Below, piece by piece: positions 1 through 8,474 of a stretch of 64,000 nt of DNA. A model generated the notes under the pieces. That model did no database searches, had not been told where the DNA came from, and worked only from the letters and a program-made list of their open reading frames with translations. Positions within the stretch are counted from its first letter, which is position 1, and every line of letters begins with the position of its first letter. The stretch lies in NCBI GenBank assembly GCA_002712305.1, contig PATE01000063.1:44019-108018 (forward strand). Direction: 5' to 3'. The translations under genes were made by a program, and so were the position numbers. Source of the stretch: Gemmatimonadota bacterium. Its GTDB lineage: Bacteria; Latescibacterota; UBA2968; UBA8231.

Positions 1-47
1 CTTTGCTCTTGTCGCTGCTGGAGAAATCCCTCCGACAGGAGACTTGA
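1..47 (+). CDS. Possible C-terminal tail of an upstream flagellin (partial)
   Basis: The third forward frame is open from the window edge and ends at a TGA just before the flagellin start. It reads LLLSLLEKSLRQET. Flagellins typically end in a hydrophobic ..LSLL motif, and the complete flagellin that follows ends in ILSLLS. A tandem flagellin copy is therefore plausible, but only 14 codons are visible and the match is short. It could be chance. Confidence 0.3.
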   Translation, partial: LLLSLLEKSLRQET

Positions 48-52
48 GCGAG

Positions 53-1219
53 ATGCCCACGGCCCGAATCAACCACAACACTCATCTTCAAGATGTCCAT
101 CGCATGTTGGCCGTTCATTCTGCCAACATGAGCAAGGAGATCGGCCAACTGTCCTCTGGTCTGCGTGTCGAGCGGGCCAGTGACGATCCAGCCAGCCTCG
201 CTCTTGCCGACGGAATCAGATCAGAAGTACGTGCCATCACCGAAGGCACACGCAATATCCAGCAGACTTTTTCTCTGCTGCAGGTGGCCGACGGGTCGCT
301 GAATGAAATCGCCGCGATGGTCAATCGTATGCGGACCCTCGCTATGCAGGGAGGATCGTCGATCTTCAACGACGTCGATCGACAGAACATCAACTCTGAG
401 TTCGAACAGTTGCGCGAAGAGATCGATCGCATCGCCGGTTCGACGACGTACAATGGGCGCCAGCTGTTGACGGGGGGCAACAACAGCCTCGGTCCTGGTT
501 CAACGGCCGCCGATCTGGCCTCCACCACGGGTCTGTCGGATATCCGTATCGATGAGGCCATTCCCGGCACGTACACATTCATCGATGAACCCGGCGACGG
601 TCTACTGACGATCGGCAATGGTGTTCAGACGCAAACGGTCAGTATCGGCGAAGACCTGCAGCCCGATGGTAGTGTGGGAGACACGGAATTCTTCCGTGTT
701 ATCTTCGATCGCCTCGGCGTGCGCGTCAGTCTGACCGGTGCAGATGTGGCCGGTGCGCCCGGTGTCTACATCGATGGTGCCTTGGACGGTCAGCAGCTTG
801 TCGTTGAGGAAGAGTCTGGGCTTACCTTCCAGATGGGCCCGTCTGAAACCAGCAATGATGTGAGTCGCGTGGACATCATGGACATGCGTGCCAGTGGCCC
901 GATCCTGAATCTCACCGACATTTCCATCGTGACCATCAACGACGCACACAATGCCCTCGAACGTCTCGGGAACGCGATTCAGTCCATCACAACAGAACGC
1001 AACCTACTTGGGGCGTTTCAGAATCGACTTCAACTGAGTGTCGCCACGAGTGACGCGGTGGTGGAGCGGATGGTGAATACGGAGTCCGAGATTCGAGAGG
1101 TCGATGTGGCGCGTTCCATCACCAACCTCTCTCGTTCGCAAGTGCTGTCGCAGGTTGCCACGCAGGTCGCCATCGAGGCCGACACAGATATCGAGCGGAT
1201 TCTCTCGCTGTTATCCTGA
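53..1219 (+). CDS. fliC: Flagellin
   Basis: Structural subunit of the flagellar filament, exported by the flagellar type III apparatus. The N-terminal D0/D1 helices (about residues 1-140) carry the family signature ELSSGLR-like (QLSSGLRVERASDDPASLA) and MVNRMRTLAMQGG. The C-terminal helices (about 300-388) include ERNLLGAFQNRL and end in ADTDIERILSLLS. The central 150 or so residues are variable and Gly/Asp-rich, so the protein is of medium length for the family. I chose ATG at 53: an AGGAGA lies 10 nt upstream, whereas the in-frame TTG at 44 sits only about one base from that motif. No other flagellar genes are in view. The convergent neighbour is an unrelated membrane protein. Identity is secure; the start is likely. 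Confidence 0.95.
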   Translation: MPTARINHNTHLQDVHRMLAVHSANMSKEIGQLSSGLRVERASDDPASLALADGIRSEVRAITEGTRNIQQTFSLLQVADGSLNEIAAMVNRMRTLAMQGGSSIFNDVDRQNINSEFEQLREEIDRIAGSTTYNGRQLLTGGNNSLGPGSTAADLASTTGLSDIRIDEAIPGTYTFIDEPGDGLLTIGNGVQTQTVSIGEDLQPDGSVGDTEFFRVIFDRLGVRVSLTGADVAGAPGVYIDGALDGQQLVVEEESGLTFQMGPSETSNDVSRVDIMDMRASGPILNLTDISIVTINDAHNALERLGNAIQSITTERNLLGAFQNRLQLSVATSDAVVERMVNTESEIREVDVARSITNLSRSQVLSQVATQVAIEADTDIERILSLLS

Positions 1220-1246
1220 TCAACGCTACGACGCAGATCGGTCTTC

Positions 1247-2263
1247 CTACATATACAGCAGATACAGTCGCAGACTCGGGTAGATCCGGATCGCGGGTGC
1301 TGGCAAGTGCAGCCAGTTGAGTTGTTCTTTGAACAGCGACCAGATCTCTCCGTCGCCGGGCAGGTATCGAGTGTCGGCGTCCAGAGACAGGATAATCTCC
1401 GGCCGGGAGTCGGGAAGATGCAGATACTCGCGTTCTCTTCCTTTGCTCTTGACGTTGGCGCCATGCATCCCCGTCGCACCATAACCGATGGCGAGACCCA
1501 GCCAGTCCGGCCACATCTGTTTCGCGTGTCCTCGCAGCATAGGCTCAACGGCGATGGTCATCCAGAACGTCATGCCCTCATAGTCATCGATGGCATACTG
1601 TGTTCGCGGGCGATCCACAGCCAGACGGGCATCATAGTCCCGATACAGGGATGAAGGAAACCAACTGAACTTGAAGTCAACGATCCGCGTTGCGGGAATC
1701 CATGCATGCAGCAGGGGCACCGACACACCCGCCGTGTTGGCAACGAAATCAGGAACGCTGAACCCCCACTGATCGAAATAGGCGTCACGCATCTCGATCT
1801 CGAACAGGAGTCCCCAACTGGTCAAGGCTCCGAGCAAGGCGGCCGTACGTGGGGCGAAACCCGTCCACACGAAGGCATCGTTCATACTGCTCGACAGGAA
1901 CAGTCCTGACATGAAATGACCGCCCTTGTCGACGTGCAGATAGGTATTTCCCGACCAATCCTGCAACCATCGAATACTGTCACGCTTCTGGCCCTGATAC
2001 CAGGCGCGGTCGAAGTAGCGAAATCCGACATAGTGGGCTGTAGCTCCCAGGCCACCGAGCGCCACCAGTCGACGCGGTCGGAGTCCCACAGGCCTGCGTT
2101 CTGAATCACCCGAATCCGCAGCGCCAGCCAAGTGTGGTCCGGTGACATCGTCCGATTCGGCCCATCCCATCGTGCCAAGCAGTAGCAGGCAGACTATCGA
2201 GCAGCGAAAAGCAACCATCGAGCATTGCAGCGCAGAACGATACAGCGGGTCGGGTGGACTCAT
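1247..2263 (-). CDS. DUF2279 (YfiM-like) membrane-associated protein
   Basis: Predicted exported or membrane protein of unknown function. After a hydrophobic N-terminal segment (about residues 18-33, VAFRCSIVCLLLLGTMGWA) comes the family pattern: an aromatic WY..., then WLQDW, then VDKGGHF (about residue 110), then a Trp-rich helix and FEIEMRDAYFDQWGFS...PDFVANTAG. This matches my memory of DUF2279/YfiM-type proteins (lysozyme-inhibitor/rescue-lipoprotein-like annotation, role unproven). The C-terminal half is beta-rich and aromatic. The start at 2263 has a GGGA three bases upstream and fits a candidate promoter at 2291-2318; an internal ATG at 2218 would give a cleaner signal peptide. Convergent with flagellin, divergent from the kinase. 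The family call is moderate. Confidence 0.65.
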   Translation of the reverse strand: MSPPDPLYRSALQCSMVAFRCSIVCLLLLGTMGWAESDDVTGPHLAGAADSGDSERRPVGLRPRRLVALGGLGATAHYVGFRYFDRAWYQGQKRDSIRWLQDWSGNTYLHVDKGGHFMSGLFLSSSMNDAFVWTGFAPRTAALLGALTSWGLLFEIEMRDAYFDQWGFSVPDFVANTAGVSVPLLHAWIPATRIVDFKFSWFPSSLYRDYDARLAVDRPRTQYAIDDYEGMTFWMTIAVEPMLRGHAKQMWPDWLGLAIGYGATGMHGANVKSKGREREYLHLPDSRPEIILSLDADTRYLPGDGEIWSLFKEQLNWLHLPAPAIRIYPSLRLYLLYM

Positions 2264-2290
2264 GTGTCCCAGATCGTTGACGTACGTGGT

Positions 2291-2318
2291 AGTATCGGTC
2301 TTCGGGGGGGCGTGTTAA
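2291..2318 (-). promoter_or_regulatory. Candidate sigma-70 promoter for the DUF2279 gene
   Basis: On the minus strand TTAACA (5/6 to consensus), a 16-bp spacer and GATACT (4/6) lie about 30 bp ahead of the start codon. The spacer contains a C7 run. Pattern match only. Confidence 0.35.
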
Positions 2319-2346
2319 TTTAGAGGTAGACGACAATGATGAAACC

Positions 2347-4110
2347 ATGACCCCTTCTTCTCAAGATCCCACGACCGACGCCGGTGCGCCCGAACCGGGT
2401 CGCCGACGCCGACGTCGCCGGACCGATGACGCCAAGAACGCCCCCCCGGCCAAGCGGGGCGAGACCCCCAACGGTCGTTCTCGAGGAAGTTCCGGCGGTG
2501 GAGGACTCATCCCTGCATCCTGGGGATTGACGCCGACTTTCCGTGTCCTGCTCTTCCTTGGCGCCATCGTCGCCGTCATGTCCTTCCTGCTGTACAACGA
2601 GTATCTGATTCGCGAGGTGAGTGAGCAGGAGCGTTTTCGTGCCGAGCTCTATGCCAATCTGTATGGATTGGCTGTCTCGGAGGCACTTCCACCAGAATAC
2701 TCGGCACTGATCGCCGATCGCATCCTCATCAACCCGACGATCGATCTGCCCCTGATCGTCACCAACTATCGTGGCGAGATCATTCTGGAAAAAGGGACTG
2801 GTTTGCTCGCGGGGGACGAGCACCCCGAGACACGACGCAAATTAGAAGAGTTGATGGACAGGATGGATGCGGTCAACGAGCCAGTGAAGGCCCACTGGAC
2901 CACGCAGGCTCGAGGGCGCGTCTATATCGATGGGACACACGTAATCGTAACTGATCCCACCCATTATCCCGTCGCCTGGGCAGGTGAAGATCTTCCCGCT
3001 TTGGTCGAGGAAGGGGATCCGGCACCAATTCAAGTGGCCAATACCCTGCAAGAGATGATGGAGGCCGGTGTGCAACCGAAAGACTTCACGGCCCAGGCCT
3101 CCAACACCTGTTATCTCGCCCAATCCGGCGACGAATTCATCATCATCGAGATGGGGAACGCCTCTCCCCTTGTCTGGGGCGGAGATCAACTGCCCGCTCC
3201 AACCGACACGACTGCCTACAGCCTGGTGCGGTCCAGCTACGACGCGCTAGCCGCCGAGCACGCCCCTGTGGCATTTCAACTCCGCACGGAACACTTCATC
3301 CACTTTGGTGATACGGAACTATTCAACAGGATCTCTCTGGCACCGGTCGTAACCCTCGGGGTGCTGTGCCTGTTCGGGCTGATCGGATATGTCGGATTCC
3401 GCAACATGCGTCGCAGCGAGCAACGTTCGATCTGGGTGGGCATGGCAAAAGAGACGGCCCACCAACTCGGCACGCCGCTCTCTTCTCTGTCCGGCTGGCT
3501 AGAGCTGATGCAGCAGCGACTCGAAGATCTGCAGCAACGGGGAGACAAGCGTGAAGCCGAGGCGGTAGCGAGTATCGCCACCGAGATGCAACGCGACATG
3601 GGCCGACTCAATCAGATCGCCTCCAGATTCAGTCAGATCGGCTCGGTGCCCGAACTCCAGTCAGGGGATCTCGGGGAAGTGGTCACCGATTCGTTGAACT
3701 ACTTCCGGGGAAGGGGATCCCAGTTCGGGCGTCATACCTTTGAGGCGGATGTGCCGCCTCTGCCGAAGATCCCCCTGAACGCCGAGTTGATGGGATGGGT
3801 TTTCGAGAATCTGTTCAAGAATGCCATCGACGCGATGATCGGACAGGACGGCCAGATCCGTGTTCTTGCCCGCCTTGACGAGGAGCGTGACGAAGTTGTC
3901 GTCGTCGTCGAGGACAATGGGTGCGGCATCAAGGCTGAACACCTACCTCGAGTCTTCGAACCCGGTTTCAGCACGAAGAAGAGAGGCTGGGGCCTCGGAC
4001 TGGCTTTCGTCAAACGAATCATCGAGGAGTATCACAGCGGTCGCATCCAGGTGATGCAGAGCGAACGTGGGCAGGGGACGACTTTCGAGATCTCGCTGCC
4101 TACGAGTTGA
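2347..4110 (+). CDS. Membrane sensor histidine kinase (PorY-like)
   Basis: Autophosphorylating sensor kinase of the inner membrane. In order: a basic cytoplasmic N-terminus rich in Arg (about 18-60), a transmembrane helix (about 58-82), a periplasmic sensor region of roughly 245 residues, a second transmembrane helix (about 329-352), and a HisKA dimerisation helix with the H-box ETAHQLGTPLSSL (phospho-accepting His372). The ATPase follows, with N-box ENLFKNAIDAM, G1 DNGCGI and GWGLGLAFVKRI. No recognisable PAS or HAMP domain. The next gene is a PorX-type regulator, so this is very probably its cognate kinase, as PorY is for PorX in Bacteroidota. That pairing is inferred from adjacency; in P. 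gingivalis porX and porY are unlinked. The periplasmic domain is unassigned. Confidence 0.88.
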   Translation: MTPSSQDPTTDAGAPEPGRRRRRRRTDDAKNAPPAKRGETPNGRSRGSSGGGGLIPASWGLTPTFRVLLFLGAIVAVMSFLLYNEYLIREVSEQERFRAELYANLYGLAVSEALPPEYSALIADRILINPTIDLPLIVTNYRGEIILEKGTGLLAGDEHPETRRKLEELMDRMDAVNEPVKAHWTTQARGRVYIDGTHVIVTDPTHYPVAWAGEDLPALVEEGDPAPIQVANTLQEMMEAGVQPKDFTAQASNTCYLAQSGDEFIIIEMGNASPLVWGGDQLPAPTDTTAYSLVRSSYDALAAEHAPVAFQLRTEHFIHFGDTELFNRISLAPVVTLGVLCLFGLIGYVGFRNMRRSEQRSIWVGMAKETAHQLGTPLSSLSGWLELMQQRLEDLQQRGDKREAEAVASIATEMQRDMGRLNQIASRFSQIGSVPELQSGDLGEVVTDSLNYFRGRGSQFGRHTFEADVPPLPKIPLNAELMGWVFENLFKNAIDAMIGQDGQIRVLARLDEERDEVVVVVEDNGCGIKAEHLPRVFEPGFSTKKRGWGLGLAFVKRIIEEYHSGRIQVMQSERGQGTTFEISLPTS

Positions 4111-4176
4111 CCTTTCGACCAACACGGAGGGCCGCCCCGGCGAGCGACACAGTGGGCCCCCTTACAGGAGACGCAG

Positions 4177-5745
4177 TTGGAAACACCCCGCCATAAGGTT
4201 CTTTGGGCAGATGACGAGATCGACCTGCTTCGTTCCCACCACATGTATCTCAACGAGCGTGGCTACGAGGTCACGCCAGTCACCAACGGCGAAGACGCTC
4301 TGGAGATGTTTGCCAAGGAGCGCTTCGATCTGGTACTGCTCGATGAGATGATGCCGGGTCTCGATGGCCTTTCCACCCTGGAGCAGCTGAAGCACCGGGA
4401 TCCGAATGTGCCCGTCATCATGATCACCAAGAACGAAGAAGAACACTTGATGGACGAGGCCATCGGTCGCCGCATCGATGACTACCTCACCAAACCGGTC
4501 AACCCGAGCCAGATCTTCATGGCATGCAAGAAGATTCTCGATGCTCGCCAGATCCGGCAGAGCCAGGCGGGTCAGACGTACGTCACCCGGGCCCAGCAGA
4601 TCCGTGAATGGCTCTCAGGTGAGATCACATGGCGCACGTGGATCGACGTGCATCGCATGTTGTGCGAATGGGATATCGAGGTGAGCCGCATCGGCGATGG
4701 CAGCCTGCAGCAGATGATCGAAGACCAACGCCGAGAGTGCAATCATGAGTTCGCCCGCTTCGTCGAGACTAACTATCCCGGATGGGTGAAGGACGAGAAC
4801 GACTCGCCGCCTCTCTCGGTCGATGTGGTTCCCGAGGCCCTGGCCCCGCAATTGGAGACGGGGGTGCAGACGTTCTTCGTCGTGATCGACTGCCTTCGTC
4901 TCGATCATTGGATGATCCTGGAGCCGAAGATCTCCGAGTTTTTCAACGTCAAACGAGACTATCACTACTCTGTGTTGCCCACAGCCACACCGTACTCGCG
5001 CAATGCCTTATTTTCAGGCTTGTTTCCCTTGGAGATCGCCGCCAAATACCGAGAGTTGTGGTCGCCAGCGGTGGGCAAAGACGACGAGACCAGTCTGAAT
5101 CGCCACGAGCATCAATTCCTTGACGATCAGATCAAGGACATGGGCATCGATCTGAAGGGCGAGTCGAGATACGTGAAGGTCATCGACCCGGAGGAGGGTC
5201 GATCTCTGGCGAGGAAGGCAGACAGCATGGCGGAGATCCCCCTCGTGGCGGTGGTGTACAACTTCCTGGATATGCTCGTCCACGGCCGATCGCACTCTGC
5301 ACTCCTGAAGGAAATCGCCCCCGATGAACGGGGGTTCCGCTCACTCGTTCTGTCCTGGTTCGAAAACTCTTCTCTTTTCGAGTTGCTGAAGAAACTGGCT
5401 CGTTCGGGGTCTCGCGTGGTCATCACCACCGACCACGGCGCGGTGCGGGCTCGACAGGCAACGCTGGTCCATGGTGATCGGCAGACCTCGACCAGTCTCC
5501 GGTACAAACATGGCCGGAACCTCCGCTGCGAAGAAAAGGACGCTCTACGCATCGACGACCCCGAGAAATACGGTTTGCCTCCCTCAGGTCTCGGTGCCAA
5601 CTACATCATCGCCAGGGAAGACTATTTCTTCGTGTACCCGACGAAGTTCAATGAATACTCCAGACAGTATCGGGATAGTTTCCAGCACGGTGGTATCTCT
5701 CTGGAGGAGATGATCCTCCCCGTGGCAACCCTCATACCGCGATGA
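4177..5745 (+). CDS. porX: PorX-like response regulator with PglZ phosphodiesterase domain
   Basis: Two-domain cytoplasmic regulator. Residues 1-125 are a CheY-like receiver with acidic pocket D12/D13, phospho-acceptor D56 (LLDEMMPG), T84 and K106 (YLTKPV). A helical linker (about 130-215) joins an alkaline-phosphatase-fold PglZ domain with VVIDCLRLDHW, the nucleophile region TATPYSRNALFSGLFP, the metal motif TTDHGA and the C-terminal QHGGISLEEMILP. This is the architecture of PorX, which in Porphyromonas controls type IX secretion and whose PglZ domain is a metal-dependent phosphodiesterase on oligonucleotides. The start is TTG, supported by AGGAG six bases upstream. It follows a kinase by 66 bp and overlaps tsaE by four bases. 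The family call is strong; a type IX secretion role here is inference. Confidence 0.92.
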   Translation: METPRHKVLWADDEIDLLRSHHMYLNERGYEVTPVTNGEDALEMFAKERFDLVLLDEMMPGLDGLSTLEQLKHRDPNVPVIMITKNEEEHLMDEAIGRRIDDYLTKPVNPSQIFMACKKILDARQIRQSQAGQTYVTRAQQIREWLSGEITWRTWIDVHRMLCEWDIEVSRIGDGSLQQMIEDQRRECNHEFARFVETNYPGWVKDENDSPPLSVDVVPEALAPQLETGVQTFFVVIDCLRLDHWMILEPKISEFFNVKRDYHYSVLPTATPYSRNALFSGLFPLEIAAKYRELWSPAVGKDDETSLNRHEHQFLDDQIKDMGIDLKGESRYVKVIDPEEGRSLARKADSMAEIPLVAVVYNFLDMLVHGRSHSALLKEIAPDERGFRSLVLSWFENSSLFELLKKLARSGSRVVITTDHGAVRARQATLVHGDRQTSTSLRYKHGRNLRCEEKDALRIDDPEKYGLPPSGLGANYIIAREDYFFVYPTKFNEYSRQYRDSFQHGGISLEEMILPVATLIPR

Positions 5746-6248
5746 ATACGCGCACGGTTCCGTTCCAGCGCGAGGTCACCTCGAGCCCTGAACAGACCCA
5801 GGCCCTTGGCGCTGCTCTTGCGACGCATCTGCACCCCGGAGACCTGATCGCGCTGGAAGGAGATCTTGGGAGTGGCAAGACCTGTCTGATTCAGGGACTC
5901 TGCCGGGCGCTGGGGGTGACATCACGTGTGAACAGTCCGACCTTCGTACTGATCAACGAATACGATGGCCGCCGACCAGGAGGTGAGCAGTTGCTGATCA
6001 GACACTTTGATCTGTATCGCCTCAGTGGGTCTGAGGAGCTGGAGGAGATCGGCGTGCGTGAATTCTTTCACGATCCGGAGTCGCTCTGTTTAGTAGAATG
6101 GGCAGACCGCGTGCCCGATCTGCTGCCGGCCAAGTACTGGTCCATCGAAATGTCTCATCTGGAGGATCCAGCGGATCGGCAGGTCTGCTGTCGCTGGGTC
6201 ATGGCACCGAGTGCCGCAATGGCGACTGCGAGAGGATCCGAGGCGTGA
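5742..6248 (+). CDS. tsaE: tRNA threonylcarbamoyladenosine biosynthesis ATPase TsaE
   Basis: ATPase partner of TsaB-TsaD in making t6A at position 37 of ANN-decoding tRNAs. The P-loop GDLGSGKT is at residues 40-47, followed by the family motifs NSPTFVLINEY, HFDLYRL, EELEEIG and LVEWADR. The length (168 aa) is normal. The start ATG overlaps the PorX stop (ATGA) and its stop overlaps the next gene (GTGA), so translation is probably coupled. tsaB and tsaD are not in the window. PorX-tsaE adjacency is, from memory, also common in Bacteroidota. Confidence 0.95.
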   Translation: MNTRTVPFQREVTSSPEQTQALGAALATHLHPGDLIALEGDLGSGKTCLIQGLCRALGVTSRVNSPTFVLINEYDGRRPGGEQLLIRHFDLYRLSGSEELEEIGVREFFHDPESLCLVEWADRVPDLLPAKYWSIEMSHLEDPADRQVCCRWVMAPSAAMATARGSEA

Positions 6249-7033
6249 GCGAAATTCGAGGTGGTTTCCAGGCCCTTGTGCAGTGGGCGATCGTGGCGAT
6301 GGTCGTCACCTTCATTCCCATCGCCTCACAGGCTCAGGATCCCGTGGAGTTGATTCGGCTCATCGACAACCCCACGGCCGGTCTGGTAGACAAGGGGCGT
6401 TTCGCCGCCGATTTCCGACTGTTTCCACAGGGTGGGCTTCAAGGCCAGTTGACGGCAGGGATTATGCGTCGGCTCGCGATCGGTCTGTCCTTCGGGGGCG
6501 AAGGGATCATCGGCGATGGAAACGTCGACTGGTACCCTCGTGTCGAAGTGGCGGCGCGTTATCGGGTTATCGAGGAAAGCGAAGCCCTGCCGGCCTTCAC
6601 GTTGGGCTACGAAACCCAAGGATACGGGCGATACGTGGGCGAGCGGTATCAGGTGAAATCGAAAGGGTTCTTTCTCGCCATCAGCAAGAACTATGTGTCG
6701 GGATTTGGTCAGTTTGGAGTTCATGCCGGTGCCAATCGCAGTCGCGAAGACGAGGATGACGACGGCCTCAACGGATGGGTTGGCCTCGACAAGTCGATCA
6801 ACGAGGAACTGATCGTGGCGGGCGAATACGACTTCGCCCTCAACGACAATGGTGACGATGCTCTCGGGTCCGGTCGCGGGTATCTCAATCTGGGCGCTTT
6901 CTGGGCCCCCACCGACGGGCTCTATCTCGGTTTCCTGCTCAAGAACGTTTTAGAGAACGGTGATGGGGGTGGGATTGGTCCCGACCCTGAGTTGAGTCGT
7001 GAACTCGTCGTCCGGTACACGGAGAGATTCTGA
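6245..7033 (+). CDS. Exported beta-barrel outer-membrane protein, YjbH-like
   Basis: Unrecognised exported protein of 262 aa. The GTG start overlaps the tsaE stop by four bases. It is followed by a signal peptide (hydrophobic about 9-27, cleavage after SQA near residue 29). The mature part has alternating hydrophobic/polar strands rich in Gly and aromatics (LTAGIMRRLAIGLSFGGEG, FFLAISKNYV, FGQFGVHAGANRS, YLNLGAFWAP, LYLGFLLKNVL) and ends in Phe, as BAM substrates do. The opening DNPTAGLVDKGRFAADFRLF followed by GGLQGQL resembles YjbH/YjbF-type exopolysaccharide-associated barrels, but I cannot name a family securely. It overlaps the next barrel gene (TGATG), so both probably come from one transcript with PorX and TsaE. 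Confidence 0.65.
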   Translation: MSEIRGGFQALVQWAIVAMVVTFIPIASQAQDPVELIRLIDNPTAGLVDKGRFAADFRLFPQGGLQGQLTAGIMRRLAIGLSFGGEGIIGDGNVDWYPRVEVAARYRVIEESEALPAFTLGYETQGYGRYVGERYQVKSKGFFLAISKNYVSGFGQFGVHAGANRSREDEDDDGLNGWVGLDKSINEELIVAGEYDFALNDNGDDALGSGRGYLNLGAFWAPTDGLYLGFLLKNVLENGDGGGIGPDPELSRELVVRYTERF

Positions 7034-8364
7034 TGACGTGCGTACGGGCCTTGATGGCGGTGACGCTAACGATCCTCATCGCCGTGCCCGCCTCGACGCA
7101 GGAAGAACGCGCCGTCGGCAATTTCGCCGGCGTGGGCGTACGATCTATGGCGATGGGGGGTGCCTTCGTCGGGGTGGCCGACGATTTCACGGCCGTTTTC
7201 TGGAACCCGGCTGGGCTGGCACAGATCCAACAGCGTGAAATCTACGTTGGGTTGAATCGCAACGGCTTTGAGAATCAATCGAGCATGGACGGCGCCTCGG
7301 CCACAGCGAATGTGAACAACACTCACTTTGGTTCTCTTGGCGCAGTCTTCCCCTGGCCTGTCGCGCGTGGCAGTTTCGTGATTGCTGCCGGTATCAATCG
7401 TGTTAGCGATCTGGACTGGGGTCTGGAGAGCAGCGGACACCTCGACAGTCTCCACATCGAAGACCGCTTCCGACACGAAGGGAAACTCACTACAACGACT
7501 CTCGCAGCGGCGGTCGATGTGAGCCCATCGGTTTCTCTGGGACTGGCCGTGAACATCGTTTCCGGTGAAGACGAATCAAGCAACGAGTTTATTTCTCTCG
7601 ACACCGAGGACCACTTCTTTGAGAGGCGGTTCGTGGACAGAGAGGAATTCGTCGACGACTACGAACGGGCCTTCACCGCCACCCTCGGTGCCATGGTGCG
7701 ATCCGAGAGGGTTGATCCCCGTCTCCGTTTCGGTCTGGCTGTGACCACTGGGGCGACGCACAAGATTTCCTACGACTTTCTCGCTCCACCAGACACGGCC
7801 TTTAGCATCGTCGAATTCGACGATGGCAGGGTGTTCACGGCGCCTGGTGTCGAATTCAGCGATCGGTATAAGCTGTCCCTGCCCCTGTCTCTCGCCATTG
7901 GCGGCTCCTATCGCCCGCTTCCACAGCTTCTGCTGGCGGCGGGTCTGCACTCGACGGAGTGGTCGCAGACTGAGTACGATGGCAGTGACGCCGCCCAACT
8001 TCGGACGAACGCCGACTTTGAGCGTCAATACGACGACATCGTCCGCTGGCACCTGGGGGCCGAATACCAGCTTCCGAACATGGGTGTCGATCTGAGGGTT
8101 GGGGCGTATGCCGACCCCATTCCCTTCGTGGGGCCCCGCGACCCTGAACGGGCGGACGACCCCGAGACGAATCCTCCCGTAGTCTCCATCCAGGATCGCA
8201 GATTCTTGACGGCCGGTGCCGGTTTCTTCCTCGAAGAAACGGTGCGTTGCGATATCACGATGAGTCGGGGCAACTACGAACAGGTCGAAGGGGAGGGCGC
8301 CTCCAGGCTTCGGGAGGAAGCCACCCTGACTCGCTGGTCTCTGGGCGTCTCCTACCGATTCTGA
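7033..8364 (+). CDS. PorV/PorQ/FadL-like outer-membrane beta-barrel protein
   Basis: Outer-membrane barrel of 443 aa. A signal peptide (about 1-23, ending PASTQ) precedes the family's N-terminal signature GVGVRSMAMGGAFVGVADD followed by FWNPAGLAQIQ. That signature is shared by the PorV/PorQ and OMPP1/FadL/TodX families. The rest is amphipathic strands, ending in SLGVSYRF with terminal Phe. In Bacteroidota PorV is the shuttle of type IX secretion, while FadL-type barrels import hydrophobic molecules; the sequence alone does not separate them. Lying in the same overlapping gene string as a PorX-type regulator makes the PorV reading attractive but unproven. The start ATG overlaps the previous stop. 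Confidence 0.75.
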   Translation: MTCVRALMAVTLTILIAVPASTQEERAVGNFAGVGVRSMAMGGAFVGVADDFTAVFWNPAGLAQIQQREIYVGLNRNGFENQSSMDGASATANVNNTHFGSLGAVFPWPVARGSFVIAAGINRVSDLDWGLESSGHLDSLHIEDRFRHEGKLTTTTLAAAVDVSPSVSLGLAVNIVSGEDESSNEFISLDTEDHFFERRFVDREEFVDDYERAFTATLGAMVRSERVDPRLRFGLAVTTGATHKISYDFLAPPDTAFSIVEFDDGRVFTAPGVEFSDRYKLSLPLSLAIGGSYRPLPQLLLAAGLHSTEWSQTEYDGSDAAQLRTNADFERQYDDIVRWHLGAEYQLPNMGVDLRVGAYADPIPFVGPRDPERADDPETNPPVVSIQDRRFLTAGAGFFLEETVRCDITMSRGNYEQVEGEGASRLREEATLTRWSLGVSYRF

Positions 8365-8388
8365 GACGCCTGCCGTATCAGGGGATCT

Positions 8389-8416
8389 TTGACGAGGTGC
8401 CAAGCATCTGTACATT
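8389..8416 (+). promoter_or_regulatory. Candidate sigma-70 promoter
   Basis: TTGACG (5/6), a 16-bp spacer and TACATT (4/6 to TATAAT), about 60 bp upstream of the Tyr/Gly-rich lipoprotein start and after the barrel gene's stop. It suggests that gene is transcribed separately. Confidence 0.5.
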
Positions 8417-8474
8417 GAAAGCAGGTGCCAGCTTTGAAGCTCGGTTATCGAGAGAAAGACCAGAGGAGGGAGCC

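Noticed and set aside
7033-8364. Firm claim of a type IX secretion shuttle PorV
   Set aside because: The N-terminal signature is shared with FadL-type barrels and no T9SS core gene is in the window; reported as PorV/FadL-like only.
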